Of a stretch of DNA of 64,000 bases, positions 22,811-34,605 are shown in pieces. The notes beneath the pieces were generated by a model, which was not told the origin of the DNA, searched no databases, and saw nothing but the letters and a program-made list of their open reading frames with translations. The translations under genes were made by a program, and so were the position numbers. The stretch's first letter is position 1. Every line of letters begins with the position of its first letter. The stretch lies in assembly GCA_011316305.1 (NCBI GenBank), contig SAUG01000071.1, forward strand, positions 372,001 through 436,000. The letters are read 5' to 3'. Source of the DNA: Rusavskia elegans. Lineage: Eukaryota; Ascomycota; Lecanoromycetes; Teloschistales; Teloschistaceae.

Positions 22811-23686
22811 GTATGCCCTACCATCAGGCCAATTGGGCTAAGGCCCAAGCTGAAAAATCAAGCCTTAGTAGCCTATATATATACTGTTGAAAGAAGCTCT
22901 TTGGCGGTGTAATACGACAGTTGTCACTTATTTGACCTACAGGCAAGAGGGTGTGCGATCATCATTGATATTTAATACGGGTCTGAGAACGACATGTATA
23001 AAGTAAGAATAAGCTTATCAAGTGTATGAGTTCAAACCCAACGCCAAATTATCGTTGATGAGTCTGTTACATGTCCTATTAATCATGTTTGCGCGGTCTA
23101 CAAGTACGGGGACCCTAAGATCTACGAGACACCAGCGGTGGAAACAGGGAAATGCCAATTATAACAGATTGGAAGCAGCACTTAGAAAGTCATCACACAC
23201 TCAACTCGAGCCATCATCTTTGACCGCCAAATCTCATACGGCCGTGTTTACACTTGATGCACCCGTTCTCGCCCTCTAGACTGCAAAGTGGGATGACATC
23301 CAGACCAGCACCGATACTTGTAACTAATTGGGTATCCTCCGCAAAGATCCCAACACTTCTTCCCAATTGAACCGTTGCTTTCTCGCCTTCATTCCTCACG
23401 GTATCTCAAATCTCATTGCGCTATCCTTTCGCTTGCGAGAATGAAAGTGAGAAGACGGAGAGCTGATCTGTCGCTTCGGCAACGTCTCTCTGTATGGGGA
23501 ATGTATGACCTCTACCACCTCCGGCGGTTTCATTATTACTAGCCAGAAGAGCATTGAAGAGTCGTATGTTCGAAAATCCAGACAACGCTTCGCGGCTTTG
23601 GCGGCCGCTTTGGCTTTGGATTTCAGTTGCTGTTTCGCTATAACTTGTCGAACACTTAGCTTTTCAATTTGAGGGCCTTGGGGCTG
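22811..23686. other. No supported gene
   Basis: Short conflicting frames only, with no recognisable motif or repeat. Confidence 0.45.
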
Positions 23687-24855
23687 CTATTGTGGATTAT
23701 CAGCATCATCTTCAACGTCTCCTGGCCTTTTCAGACCACCGACTATAACAATGGACAACAGACCCCCATCTTTATCAGATATCACACCATGGACGGCTTC
23801 TTCAGTCCCAGCAATCCTCGATGCACTCGGTTCGCTTTTTATAGGTCTGGGATCACCGAGAGCAACCTCAATGTCATTGAACTCAGCTCTCGATTGAGCC
23901 ACCATTTCCAGGGATCTGCCGCGCTGTGATGAGAACTTATCGTGGGTTGACGTGCTTTTCTCGAGGTTCCGTCCCACGGCAGGGACCCTTGATGCTATGT
24001 TATTGAACACGGAACTAACACCGAGGGGTGGCTGGGCCAGTCCTGTGATTGGAGCTTGCGCTTGCTGTGACAACTCGAAACCAAGATTAGCATTCGCAGC
24101 ATGGCCACTGGTAGCTGCCATAGGAGTGGTCACCTCAAGGTTGTTCATCGATGCATCGGCCTCCCTAATAATGATAGGCGTTTTAATATAATATGCACTA
24201 TCGGAACCCCTTTCAGAGACTTCGATTGCACCCGGCAGACATCTCGTACGTATTTTCTTTGCCGATATTTTGAATGGGAGACCGAACTCAGAGCTAACGG
24301 CAGGAAGCACTCCTACTCTTCGTCCTCGAAAGGTGGCCGCTGCATTTGATTGTTGTCCATATTGACGTTCAGAACCAGCCTGGTTTCGGTCGTCCCTCCT
24401 CATGTCGCCACTGGGTAGCTTCCCTCGTTTTTGTCTCTCCGGTACCGATGAAGTCATCCACTGGGGAATCTCCTGACCTGGATTTTCTTCCATGATACCA
24501 AGTAGCCGAGCCGCATCCGCGCTCAGAGGTGCTGGAAGTTTTGGGCGTAGGGGAAGGGTTTCGTAACCTTCTAATCGCACTTTTTTGTACGCACGTGGAG
24601 GAGATCTTGGTAATATATCCTGTTCCGAACCTACTTGGCCATCATCTTAGTCCTTAAATACTTTGTTTTTGTGAAGAGAGAAGTTACGAGAGCTCACGAC
24701 TTACCATGCTGGGCTTGACGGTCGCTTTCGTCATCAGACCGGCGCTTACGATCCTGGAGAAGAATGTCGCGCTCGAGAGAAGGAGATCTGTGAGAGGCAC
24801 GGTATTGTTGTTCTTGATAATGACCATGATCACGGCCCCAATGATGGTGATACAT
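23687..24855 (-). CDS. Hypothetical protein, parent copy of a duplicated gene
   Basis: Exons 24855-24705 and 24630-23687 join in phase over a 74-base intron (GTAAGT...GTAG) to 364 residues. Exon 1 is His/Gln/Arg-rich (HHHWGRDHGHYQEQQYRAS) and ends in a charged segment, DRKRRSDDESDRQAQHG. Exon 2 is a long low-complexity frame with KISAKKIRTRCLPGAIEV and EADASMNNLEVTTPMA blocks and an acidic C-terminus. Upstream (about 25,008-24,890) a coding-looking stretch, QPDAAYSFLEKVKQPGDV then HVDLDAYHFFPATEHPELES, ends at a GTAGAA donor and probably is an earlier exon, so the start at 24,855 may be internal. A decayed copy lies at 28.25-28.7 kb. No domain is recognised. Confidence 0.5.
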
Positions 24856-24884
24856 CTTGAAAGATATACTATAACTCAATGTGG

Positions 24885-25239
24885 CGTTCTACCTGTTTTG
24901 TCGACTCAAGTTCTGGATGTTCTGTTGCTGGAAAAAAGTGGTAGGCATCAAGGTCTACATGTGAAACATCCCCAGGTTGCTTGACCTTCTCCAGAAATGA
25001 GTACGCCGCATCAGGCTGCTCTGTTAACAATGAGAAAGTTGAATGTATGGTGGTACACAGTCAAAATTTGAGAACGATGGATGGATGAGCTTCAGGATGT
25101 CCGAGGGCTGGTCGAACACCTGAAAGAAGACACACCAGTACTGGGCTGCTTTACCAGCACTAAGAGAAATTATTCGTTGGGAAGTATATGCTGCAGCGAG
25201 GATGAACGATGCTTGAGAATGATGTCGCCATGAGAGCAT
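24885..25239 (-). CDS. Probable 5' exons of the 24-kb hypothetical gene
   Basis: The minus frame 25239-25024 encodes AYTSQRIISLSAGKAAQYWC and VFDQPSDILKLIHPSFSNF. After a likely intron ending TTGTTAACAG, the next stretch reads DAAYSFLEKVKQPGDVSHVD and ends ESTKQ at a GTAGAA donor whose acceptor (TTTCAAG) precedes ATG 24,855. The order and strand fit one multi-exon gene. The exact start is not resolved. Confidence 0.35.
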
Positions 25240-26120
25240 TCAACAATATGGCCTACAACAGAAAAACTTTATCATAAATTAACGCAGGGCCATCAATACA
25301 GTATCACTTTCTGTCAGCCTAACAAATCTCATGCTATTGTTTCTCCCGTCTACCTTACTCTACATCGCGGCCTTATTCCACGTCTTCTCTACGGCATCTC
25401 CCAATCTTGATAGTATCTCTGTCTCAAGGCTATATAGCCTTGCTTAAGTTTTTACTTGCAGGCCCAGTGGTCGAGCAAACCTTACTCCCAGAGCAAGGAG
25501 TGGAGGAAGGTGTTGTTATTTCATTCTACAATACCTTCGAACAGCGCAATGGGCCACGAGTCCAGACTTCGTGACGTATCAATACGAAGGATATGAAAAA
25601 AGCAGATGCAAGCCGCCAGAGCATGTCCAGGACCTTGAATGGGAACATTCGTTACTCAGGATGTCTGGGATTGTCATTTGCGACGAGGGGTATCTGTTGA
25701 AAAACTGTAGCAGCAAAATTATCGGTTGCGGTACAGTGGTTGAAGGCTGATTTCTACATCGTTTCTACGGCCTCACCACTTCCGGATGGAATTCTTGATT
25801 GGAAGGGGTACATGCCCTTGATTGAGTCATTACCTGCAGACCAGTAGTGGAGCAGGGTTTCCCTGCCAGCGCTAGGAGTGTAGGAAGATGTGGATCCATT
25901 CTCCCTCCCAGATAACTATCCGGCAGCCAGGCTGCGCTACAAAACAGGAGCAATGAAAAGTTTCGTTATACCAGCTGGCGTATCGTCCATAGAGAAATGG
26001 GTACGATTAGCCCAGCTCCAGAAGAGGACCCTTCTCAGAAGATCTAATACAAGTCGCATACCTTTCGAAGGTGGGTAGCGAATTGGGGAACAACTCCCTC
26101 GGCTGCAAGCTTGTGTAGTC
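25240..26120. other. No supported gene; short internal repeat
   Basis: A roughly 70-base segment with TTGATTGGAAGGGGTACATGC, CTGCAGACCAGTAGTGGAGC and AGTGTAGGAAGATG-like sequence (about 25,795-25,890) resembles 25,450-25,515 (TTGCAGGCCCAGTGGTCGAGC, GGAGTGGAGGAAGG). No gene is seen. Confidence 0.35.
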
Positions 26121-26129
26121 GAGTGTGAA

Positions 26130-26335
26130 CATCCTGCCACTAAGGGTCGCCGTAGAATTACATTCCAATCTATAACCCCTGCTCGCGGTGGGCAGAATTG
26201 TTCGGACACTTCGACATAGCGGATTGAGTACTCGATACGTCGACTGCCAGCCAAATCAGATACCCTGCCAATGCATGAGGGGTTTTCTGCTAACCGAGAG
26301 ACCTGGAGCTGCGACCTTAGCAGTGGAAGGGATGA
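26130..26335. mobile_element. MITE-like inverted-repeat element, copy 2
   Basis: About 205 bases aligned over nearly all of copy 1 (7201-7421). The ends are decayed inverted repeats (ACATCCTGCCACTAAGGGTCG on the left; the complement of CGACCTTAGCAGTGGAAGGGAT on the right). There is no coding capacity. Confidence 0.65.
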
Positions 26336-26510
26336 TCATCAGGAAGCAGCTAATTACACGGACCTGGAAGAAGTCCAGGTCGGTAGGCTCACCATTCCAG
26401 GCAGCGATCGGAGAGGCCCAGGCAAATGGTCGCTCGCGACGCACCAGCGACTCTAAATGCTTGCTATAAGTTTACCACTCCCTCGATAGGTCTCTTTGCT
26501 ACAACCTCAC

Positions 26511-26828
26511 AGCTACCAAACTCAAAACATCTACCGAAACAAGGACTTCTCCGACTCCCTGGTGAAGGATATCAGTCCTTCCATCGAGACACAGAAGCCA
26601 AAGCTGACGGCCGAGTATCTGTATATATTATGCCGAGCGGCGACGAAGATGAGGGCCTTGCTGCGAAACATCAGAGACCAGGTAAGTCTACGAAAGGTCC
26701 ATGCATCTTGGCACGAGACTGACTGTCATACTACTCAGACGATCCGTAATGAAGGAAAAGCAATCGATTTTTGCCAAATACCTGCCGTAACCGTACTGCT
26801 TTGGACCGTATTTCACCTTCTCGGGTAA
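26511..26828 (+). CDS. Hypothetical protein, two C-terminal exons
   Basis: An exon after CCTCACAG encodes YRNKDFSDSLVKDISPSIET and KLTAEYLYILCRAATKMRAL, ending RNIRDQ at a GTAAGT donor (26,682). A 59-base intron leads in phase to TIRNEGKAIDFCQIPAVTVL and a stop at 26,828. The first exon and start are not found; copy 2 of the MITE lies just upstream. Function unknown. Confidence 0.35.
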   Translation, partial: SYQTQNIYRNKDFSDSLVKDISPSIETQKPKLTAEYLYILCRAATKMRALLRNIRDQVSLRKVHASWHETDCHTTQTIRNEGKAIDFCQIPAVTVLLWTVFHLLG

Positions 26829-27352
26829 CGAGTCACGGTGGTCACATCGTTCGAAAGCAACGTGCAACGTCAAGGGATAATCGACGAGTTTAACCGGCAA
26901 GATCTGATTATTAAGATTCAGAAGGCCGCGTAAGGGGGTAAAATAACTGTATTATATACTGTAAGTCGTTCTCGTTGCTGCTGCAGGTTTGAATCAAGTA
27001 CTAATAGTGAACCCTTTGAAAGACAACAGAACAGCATAGCCAAGGGCCAGAATAGCAGAAGATAGGGGTGTGTGTACAGTAATTGGATGCCTTGTCGCTC
27101 TGCGACTTTGCTACGAAATCGTTCCGTTGCAAAGTCAAGCAGTTGCAGGAAGCAAAGGACGATGGTTTCGGTGGCTGCTTTAGAGGGCTGTTAATGAGAA
27201 CAGCCATTGAAAATTGGGAAGGGTTGAGAATCAGATTGGAATTCAAATAGATTCCATCAGGGAGCCACATGTACTTCAGAGACTTAAGTGTTCATCGAGA
27301 GTCAAGTACCATTATATTTTGAGGCACTATCTCACTTCCAAAGACTGGGGCA

Positions 27353-27712
27353 GGAGTGACTTTCCAACATATTATCGACCATGATCCCGAGTTCGATGAG
27401 GGTCATGATGAGTGCGAGAGCGCCAAGGATAAAGCAGAATCCCAAGAGCTAGATCAAAAGAAGCTTGGGGAAGAGATGGAGGAGCTGGAGAAGGCGGCGG
27501 AAAAGGCGAAAAAGAAGCCTGCGCTGGGCTCGAAGAAGCGAATGGCTTACGCCAAGCCTATAATAAGTCAATATGGACCTCGCAAGCCGGAAAAGGTGGT
27601 AATGGCTAAGCAGGAGTTGTCAGAGGAGTACTCACCAAATAATCCCAAATCGTTCTTGCAGGTCGAGCTCGAAGGCAAAGAGAGCGCGAGGAACAGACTG
27701 CGTGATAAGTAG
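27353..27712 (+). CDS. Hypothetical charged coiled-coil exon
   Basis: The frame opens after a GGGGCAG acceptor and encodes DPEFDEGHDECESAKDKAES, a heptad-like EELEKAAEKAKKKPALGSKK and a basic C-terminus ending LRDK. There is no early ATG, so it is likely a downstream exon of a gene whose 5' part is lost or unresolved. Strong coiled-coil tendency, function unknown. Confidence 0.35.
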   Translation, partial: GVTFQHIIDHDPEFDEGHDECESAKDKAESQELDQKKLGEEMEELEKAAEKAKKKPALGSKKRMAYAKPIISQYGPRKPEKVVMAKQELSEEYSPNNPKSFLQVELEGKESARNRLRDK

Positions 27713-28034
27713 TCACTGCTCGATAGACAGCTTGTCTAGCAGCTTAACAAGGGCGGAGGTCTTAGGAGATGAATTATAGATAGTGGTGGGAAGAACGACT
27801 TTTAGTAGGTAGGCCTCCTACGTTCCGGCGCGGCGCAAGTTGTTTGGTGTTACATTGAACGCTCGAATTTACCCTGAATTGAACCCAGAAATTCTTGAAC
27901 AAATGCGCCAATCAGGACACAGATGATAAACTTCAACATGCAGGTGCAAGGGTCTGCCGTATGCGTATGTTGTAGCCAGGACTACCCCAGATTAAATAAA
28001 TCTGGTCAGTAGAAAAACTGCCAAGCTCCAACAA

Positions 28035-28790
28035 CTATCGACCACCGCTGAACTCGTCTGGACTGTCGCTCTGAGCCGAACTGACTGCTTCATCCCGGAT
28101 CTCATGCTGTTTGGCTATTGTAGACATCATCTCACACACTCGATGGGGACTTCCGGTAGTTGAAATGATAAGAGTACTCCTATTCTCAATGGGCTGCTTC
28201 GTCTGGTCCTTTGTCTTCAATACCACTGAATTAACACACCAAGATACCGGATTTTCTTGCAGAATATGAAGTAGCCGAACCGCATTAGCGCTTAAAGGTA
28301 GTAGAGGTGCTGTAGTTACTGGGCGTAGGGGAAGATTTGAGAGAACTTCTAATCGCGGGTTTCTAGTGCGTACGTGGTGGGCATCTCGGTAATCTATGTT
28401 GTCCTAAATATATTGATAATCAGCTGGTCTTTTATTGCGGATGTCGAGGCTGAATCTGTAGGAGGAGCGAAGTCATGGCTTACCGTGCTGGGCTGGCTTG
28501 TTGTCCTTTTCGTGAACTCGGCGGTTGCGATCTTGGAGGCTGTCGTGCTCGGGAGAGGAAGACTTGTAAGTAGCTTGATACGTTTGTCCTTGATGATGAC
28601 GTTGTACGCAGTTCCTATCCTGATAGTACATCTCGCAAACTCGTCCTCACTTTCAGGGCAACTAACTGACATCCGTGTCGATTGGGGCTTCACCCAGCTT
28701 ACCGAATGAGGCTGTACAGACCAAGGTGAGACGTCGTAAAGTTGATTGATCGTATTGGAGTAGAAAATGGAGTCGCGCAGCAGGTACAGT
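28035..28790 (-). pseudogene. Decayed copy of the 24-kb hypothetical gene
   Basis: The segment 28,700-28,480 matches the parent exon 1 (QDRNRRVHEKDNKPAQHG against QDRKRRSDDESDRQAQHG), followed by the same GTAAG donor position. The segment 28,400-28,248 matches the parent exon 2 start: CCGAGATGCCCACCACGTACG against CCAAGATCTCCTCCACGTGCG, and LPLRP-coding sequence. In this copy an in-frame TAG and a one-base insertion occur just after CGTACGCAC. The 3' part is short and diverged, ending at 28,035 (SAQSDSPDEFSGGR). Confidence 0.6.
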
Positions 28791-29235
28791 CGCCAACAAC
28801 CAGAGATAGAAATGCCCAGCAAGTATGGTGAGGAAAGACTGCTAATTGAGAAAAAGGATAATAGCAGTCAACGGTATTAATAAGTGAAGAGCTTCATCGC
28901 ACACCAATAAACGGCTAACAACGCAATCGACCCGCCCAAGGAAACAATATGAAAAGTCCTACAACGAGTCAAAGATAGCATGGTAAACTTGGAAAAGCTC
29001 ATGAGACAGGCCTGAACACTCCCACCGCCAAAAAGAACTACCTTAAGCTACTTCTTTGACCTGACAGAAGATGTCTCCGGCGACGGTCGGTAAGGAGACA
29101 CTGCAATAAACGAAAAACCGAATGATAATACAAGATTCAGACTATGAGCTGTTGATGGTCATGAACAACTAGACGGTCAGACCTTCGGATTGTCGCACGA
29201 GTGATTGACAGCATTCTCTGCTTCTGAAGCTGATT

Positions 29236-30974
29236 TTACTCTGTCAGGAAGAATTTGTCGAAGTGGCCGTTCCTCGTCTTGCCTCCAATCTTCCCTCCTA
29301 GCTCCCTCTTCAACATCTTCGTTGGCGTCCTCGGCGGCAGACTCTCGAAACTCCTCCCGTACGTCGCGACCGCATGCGCAATAGCCTTGTCATTCTGAAT
29401 GAACGCATCCATATTCAAGTTCCTCACGTTATCGCCAGCTTGGTGATAATTGCTGTCATACGCCACGCCAGCTTTACCTCCAAACAACGCTACTTCTTCC
29501 GGCGTCTTGATGCCCTCAGCACCGGTGAAGAGTCCCCCGGCTGGGATACCAACGTCTTGGAACGCTGCATAATCGGAGCGGCCATCAAATTTATCAGGCA
29601 CCCACTTGAGTCCAGCATCGTTGGTGAAATAGTCCTGGAACAGCTTCTCCGCCTGTGCGGAGCCTGGCGCACCAGCTACGCCGAAAGCGTCGCCGTCTCC
29701 GTCATAGATGCCGTATTTGTAGTTGGGCGAGGCAATCATATCGAAATTGAGATTGAGCCGGATCTTGGCCTTTTCAGCATCAGAAAGGGAAGCCACATAG
29801 TATGTGGAGCCGAGAAGGCCAAATTCTTCAGCGGAAACCCAGACGAAGCGGATGGCGTTGTTGACGCTGTATTTGGCGAGCTCGATAGCGACTTCAAGGA
29901 TTCCAATGGAGCCGGAGCCGTTGTCGTTGATGCCAGGACCCTGAACGGGCAGGGAATATTAGTACCGCGTAATAACCAAGCATGGAGAGAGAAATGAAGA
30001 CGCACCGCATCCACTGAATCCGTGTGTGCGGTCAGTACAAGAACATTATTGGGATCGCCACCTTTTGTCTGCGCAATGACATTGTATCTATTCGACGCAG
30101 TCAGTGCCATCGGCGTTTTGCTTGATTCTCAAGTCTGTAGACTCACGTCGTGCGGTTTTCCCGAATAGAAATCACATTGATATCAGCAATAAGCGTTGTA
30201 TTTCCAATGAGCTGGTTCTTCAAAGCCGTTCCATTTGCCAGTGTGATCCCTGCAGTAGGAATCAAAGGGCCTTCCGGACGTTCTTCGGCACCTAAAGTGC
30301 CAGCTAGACTCGTCTCATTAACGTTGTCGTAAATCACTGCTGCAACAGCACCTGCGGCGCCAGCAAGAGCGGATTTGAGACCGAATTGGCAGGTGCCACG
30401 GGAGATAAGGGCGATCTTGCCGGTGAGGGTGGCTGGGTAATCGGCCTTGATCGATTGTCAACACTGGGGTTTTGCCAGATCATATGGAAGTGGGAGTACC
30501 GCTACGCAGCCATTGTTCGCCACCAAAATTAAAGGCTGTGTAAATTTTCCCGATGGCGAGTAGGTGAACAGCCCAGCCTTCTGATCCACACCGCCCACTT
30601 TGAGACTGGCATTTCCAGCGGTGTACAGCTCGACGAAGGGTTGGAGCTTTACGTCATAGTAGTCGCCAAGGGCGGCGATTTGATCGTAAAGGTAGTTGAT
30701 AGTCGCATTGTGACCAGGACCGCCGAAAACGCGATTACGCTCCGGGGTGGCATAAGCAAAACCTTCGAGAATCCTTGACTTTGCCAAGAGATTCGAGCGG
30801 AGGAGTGCACGTCGAAGTAGGTTCTGTCGAAGCTTTAGTTTGTACAAAGGATCTAATGGGAAGAAGGAAGCGTACCGATTGCACCAATGGAAGAGCCCTA
30901 GATTCAAGGGATGTAGGGATTGCCGATACAAGGGAGGAGACGGCGAAAATGGAAACAAGGGATCCAATCTTCAT
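29236..30974 (-). CDS. Secreted M28 aminopeptidase (aminopeptidase Y-like), five exons
   Basis: Exons 30974-30876, 30832-30500, 30445-30147, 30087-30006 and 29940-29236 join in phase to 505 residues, the usual length of fungal aminopeptidase Y. The introns are 43, 54, 59 and 65 bases. Residues 1-18 (MKIGSLVSIFAVSSLVSA) form a signal peptide. A protease-associated (PA) domain spans about 130-240 (GCVAADYP, GKIALISRGTCQFG, AAVIYDN). The zinc peptidase motifs follow: LTAHTDSV (His), GINDNGSG (Asp near 277), VSAEEFG (catalytic and zinc Glu near 309-310), NFDMIASPNY (Asp) and YHQAGD (His). It would remove N-terminal residues from peptides outside the cell or in the vacuole, feeding nitrogen nutrition. 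Several N-glycosylation sites are present. All expected ligands are present, so it is probably active. Confidence 0.9.
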
Positions 30975-32172
30975 CTTGAAAGAATAGCACAGGCCAGTGA
31001 TTTGTGGACTAAGGACGGGTGTTGAGAGATGTAGGGCATGCTCCGAAGGAGGAGTTGGTCACTCTTATAGCCAGGCAATCCTCCGTTGCGATTTTGACCT
31101 CGGATGCACACTTGGAGCTCCTGGCTTCTTGCATCGACCGCCACCCACTCTACGTGATCAGGAAGGTACTTGTACCTGTCCGTGACATTTCACCAGACCC
31201 TCCACCACATCTATCCACATCGCCCATTGGCCACCAGTAGTCGACTTGTACTTTGGGCAGGTGTCCGCATGAGCCCTGCATGTTTGCATTGCACTCTCCG
31301 AGGTTGGGTAGAGGAGCGTGGAAGGTGCCATCCAAAGAAGCGTCGTATGTGAATGAAGAGAGGACTCGGCTAGCAGAAGCTTCGGTGACCTTTCAGTCTT
31401 ATGCAGTCTCCCCGCTCTGTAAAGTCTGATAACGGTGGAGAGGATCGATGCGGCAGGTGCCAAGCAATCGCCAAGCCGAGTGGGCTCCTTTGAGCTCTGG
31501 GCCGATGGCGCCGGCGTCTTTGGTGAACGTCTGGTGGAGCCTTGTGTGTTGTGGTCACAGGCATTGCCATATGCGTCAAGCCCTCGCGAAGGCTGTATCA
31601 GTGGGTTCGAAGCTTCAAGGGCGTAGATTGTGCTCAAGCTGGCTTTCCGTGAAGCTTAGCATGGAAGCACTTGCTCTGGGGAACGGAGAGGCGGACATCT
31701 GCAGAGAATTGGAGAACCTATCAAGCGTCGACGAATCACGATTGATGGAGGCTAAGGCCGAGGGATGCAGCTAGTCAAAAGGATTTGCGTGCATAACAAG
31801 CCTGGCAATGGAAGAACTTCTTATCGAGACTGAATCCGAAGTCTATCCGGGGCTAGACCCTATCGAGCTACCTCCACTTTTGCATCATCTCCAAGTCAGC
31901 AAGACGTGTAATCCCAAAGGATACACCCGTCACGTACTGGCGTTAAAGCCTTCACTTGAACGTCTACGATGATAACATGTTGTTACGATTCGACTTCTCT
32001 CACCAGTGCGAAAATTTCCCGGTAAGGAGGCATCACATGCTTGGGACGGATTGCATTATATTGGACTACAAGCCAGGATTGGGACATGCTTCGATACTAA
32101 GTAGGCCTCTGATCATTTCTTTGATACTTTTGAAGCCAAAAGGTGATAGCTTTCCCACTCGAGATCGGGTCA
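30975..32172. other. No well-supported gene
   Basis: A 159-codon minus frame (31,637-31,158) and opposing plus frames of similar length are open, but neither has a motif, signal peptide or credible exon partner. This interval includes the promoter of the aminopeptidase. Confidence 0.4.
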
Positions 32173-33337
32173 TCAGGCCCCAATAGCTTGCAGAGTCGGA
32201 ATTGTGTCTTTCACCATGTCCTTTAGACTACGAAAGTTGATGCCAAGGATATCCTTCGTCCGCGAATTGTCATATCCGAAGTAGCCTGCAAGGAACGTCA
32301 GTCGAGCGGCTTCTCTGGTGTACTGGACAGGATGCCCACCTTCAGGGAACTCTCCGCCCTCGGTAGCAATCTTAGATGCCACATCTGGCAACTGCTCTCG
32401 AATAATGTCGGCAATCTCCCGGTTGCTGTAGTAGCCGGCCGTGACGAAAAAGCGTTTCCCAGCTGCCAAAGGTCGCTCTGCGGCACGAATGTGGGCCAAT
32501 GCCAGGTCCCTGACATCTGTCCAAAGATAGGCACCTGCCGCTGGGATCTCATCTTGCATTTTTCCAAGCATCATATCTCGAATACGCTGGTTGGATGTAT
32601 TCAACGTGTCAAGAGTTTGGAGCTTAGGGTGGATCGGGCCGAAGACCATGGGAGGGTTCATCTGCAGTATCATTAGCTTGATAGGGAATGTGCGGATGCC
32701 AGTCTGTACCGTCGATATCGTGAAATTCGGCTTCTCCGTTTCAACGAAATCCCAAGCAGCTTTCTCAGCAAATGTCTTAGATGCTCGATAACCGCTGATG
32801 GGATCTTGTATTGCTTCTTCTACGGTGATTGGATTCCAATCCTTTTCGCTGTATGTGTAACCAGGTCTATTGCCGACATTCCGCGAGAAGATGGCTGCGA
32901 AGGAACTCGTGATTATCTTGGAAGTAGTATTAGCGGATGGCTGTTGGCTTCGGGATGAGACGGCTCACGACACGCTTAACTGATGGCGCATTCTTCTTGA
33001 CAGCCTTCAAGACCCCGGTGGTACCAATGATTGCAGGATCCAGAAAATCTTTCTTCGTATCGGTGACGTTGAAGTGATATGGTGAGGCGGTATGTATCAC
33101 CCACTCGAAAGGTGGATCAGATTTGACGGCCTCATCGAAAGCACCTTCTTCGGCCATGTCGGCCACAATAGCAAAGTCTAGCTTATCAGTGCCATAGTTG
33201 GGAAAGGTATCTGTGAGCATCTGGGCTTTGGCATCGGATCGGACAGTGGTTACCACGGAGTGTCCTTGTATGAGAAGGGCCTCAAGGACATGTGCGGCAA
33301 TGAAGCCGGAGCCGCCTGTCAGTAGCACACGTGTCAT
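32173..33337 (-). CDS. NAD(P)-dependent reductase, extended SDR (GRE2/dihydroflavonol-reductase-like)
   Basis: Exons 33337-32969, 32916-32710 and 32661-32173 join in phase to 354 residues; the introns are 52 bases (branch CTAAT) and 48 bases (branch CTAAT). The start MTRVLLTGGSGFIAAHVLEA is an N-terminal Rossmann fold with the TGxxGxxA motif typical of extended short-chain dehydrogenases. The catalytic YxxxK is present as GYRASKTFAEK, with the Ser of ITSSFAA upstream. NPPMVFGP and LWTDVRDLALAHIRA are conserved in the family of yeast Gre2 (methylglyoxal/isovaleraldehyde reductase) and plant dihydroflavonol reductases. It likely reduces a ketone or aldehyde in the cytosol with NADPH. The substrate cannot be told. 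Between the aminopeptidase and DUF1989 genes on the same strand. Confidence 0.85.
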
Positions 33338-33593
33338 TGTGCTGTAAATAACAGATTGGATCGTGGGGTAATGATGTTAATGCGAAGATTTGTATCTTTG
33401 AGAAAGATGGGACCCTTTGGATTAATAAAGCCAGGGCCGAGGGTTGCCGACTATGAATGACATCAGCAGCATGAGTTAAATCCGCGCTTCTCTCCGATGA
33501 GTGAACGGAGCGATCTGTCGCCGGACGATAATTCACATGGATCTGCCGGTGGTGGAAAGTGCTTCCTATCCGCATTGAACAATTTGTACCCTC

Positions 33594-34605
33594 TCAGGCC
33601 GCAAACGTCGGCATCTTAAGGCCGTGGACACCTGAATACGTCGCGCTCTCAGGAGACTGCCAGTTTTTCAGCAAGCTTGCATCCGTCAATCTGAAAATTT
33701 CCACTGCGAGTGGGCGACAGCAGTCCAGCATATCGTCGCTACCGGAGTCTTTGCCCCAGCCCCATGCAGAGAGATCGCCTCCAGGGCAAGTTGAGAGGGC
33801 GCAGAGAAGATCTATCTCGGCAAAGAATTCGAAGTAGTCTCCAGACTTCGCAGGACACGGCTCCCTGTCATCAGATTAGTATGGATTCCATTGGGTAGCG
33901 CAAGGAATCTGACATGTAGTATTGGCCATCTTTGTTCAATCCGGTGACTTGAAATACGTTGAGGACATCGTGCACGTCAGATTCAACAAGCCCGAATGGA
34001 AGGATTGCTCGAGTTAGATTGGAATGGCAGTGAAAGTCAAATGCTTTCCCGCTAAGCATCTGATTCATCTGCCTTTGCTTCAGTCAAGCCTCATCCACAA
34101 TTCGCAATTGTACTGACATATGGATCACATCTCGTGCCGAGGAGCTATGCACATCAGCTTTCTTGCTGCTTTCGGAAGGGGTTTCAGGGGAGTGATAGCG
34201 TACATCATGGACCCTGCCGCCAACATCGTCGCTGTACGCAGCCAGAGTGTCGCCGACGATCGTACACATGGGGCGCAGATAAGGGAGACAGCTCCACAGT
34301 CGATCAAAAGCCGTGACGTGGGAGCGATGCAGTTGGCGGGTTCGACTTGCCCAAAAACGTTCTCTTGGATTGTCGCGTGCCCAGAGGTTGAGGTCTCCCA
34401 CTTGAGGGCCGTATGGGGTTGATAGCCGGCATACATGACCATGCGGCACGGCAAATGCTTTTCCAGATCTGATGGGTATCTCGAAAGACTCAATCAGCTC
34501 CCTGCACGTCGACGAAGCAAATTTGGTGTAGAAGTCCTTATCTACGTCCAGTATGGAGCCTTTGGTGGCTTGATATGCAGGAGCTGGAGATCTTCCAGTT
34601 GCCAT
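33594..34605 (-). CDS. DUF1989 / urea carboxylase-associated family protein, four exons
   Basis: Exons 34605-34204, 34144-34118, 34068-33914 and 33864-33594 join exactly to 284 residues, with introns of 59, 49 and 49 bases; the last has a textbook ACTAAT branch. Recognisable blocks are the IPIRSGKAFAVPHGHVCRLS region, PQVGDLNLWARDNPRERFW, RLWSCLPYLRPMCTIVGDT, LLGTRCDPY, FDFHCHSNLTRAILPFGL, DVLNVFQVTG, and the C-terminal DLLCALSTCPGGDLSAWGWG. Bacterial members sit beside urea carboxylase and the fold is linked to aminomethyltransferase-like or guanidine/urea metabolism, but the fungal reaction is not established. A more upstream Met at 34,635 is less likely because MATGRS at 34,605 fits the family start. 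It is divergent from the amino acid permease, suggesting a nitrogen-related role. Confidence 0.88.

Noticed and set aside
27984..28004. Short palindrome CCAGATTAAATAAATCTGG and a similar sequence near 48,990
   Set aside because: Too short and AT-rich to call an element or binding site from two loose matches.
29374..29997. 207-codon plus-strand ORF
   Set aside because: Antisense shadow of the last exon of the M28 aminopeptidase, where all zinc motifs lie on the minus strand.
33871..34068. Possible transposase fragment (FHCHSNLTRAILPFG)
   Set aside because: On joining exons it proved to be exon 3 of the DUF1989 gene.
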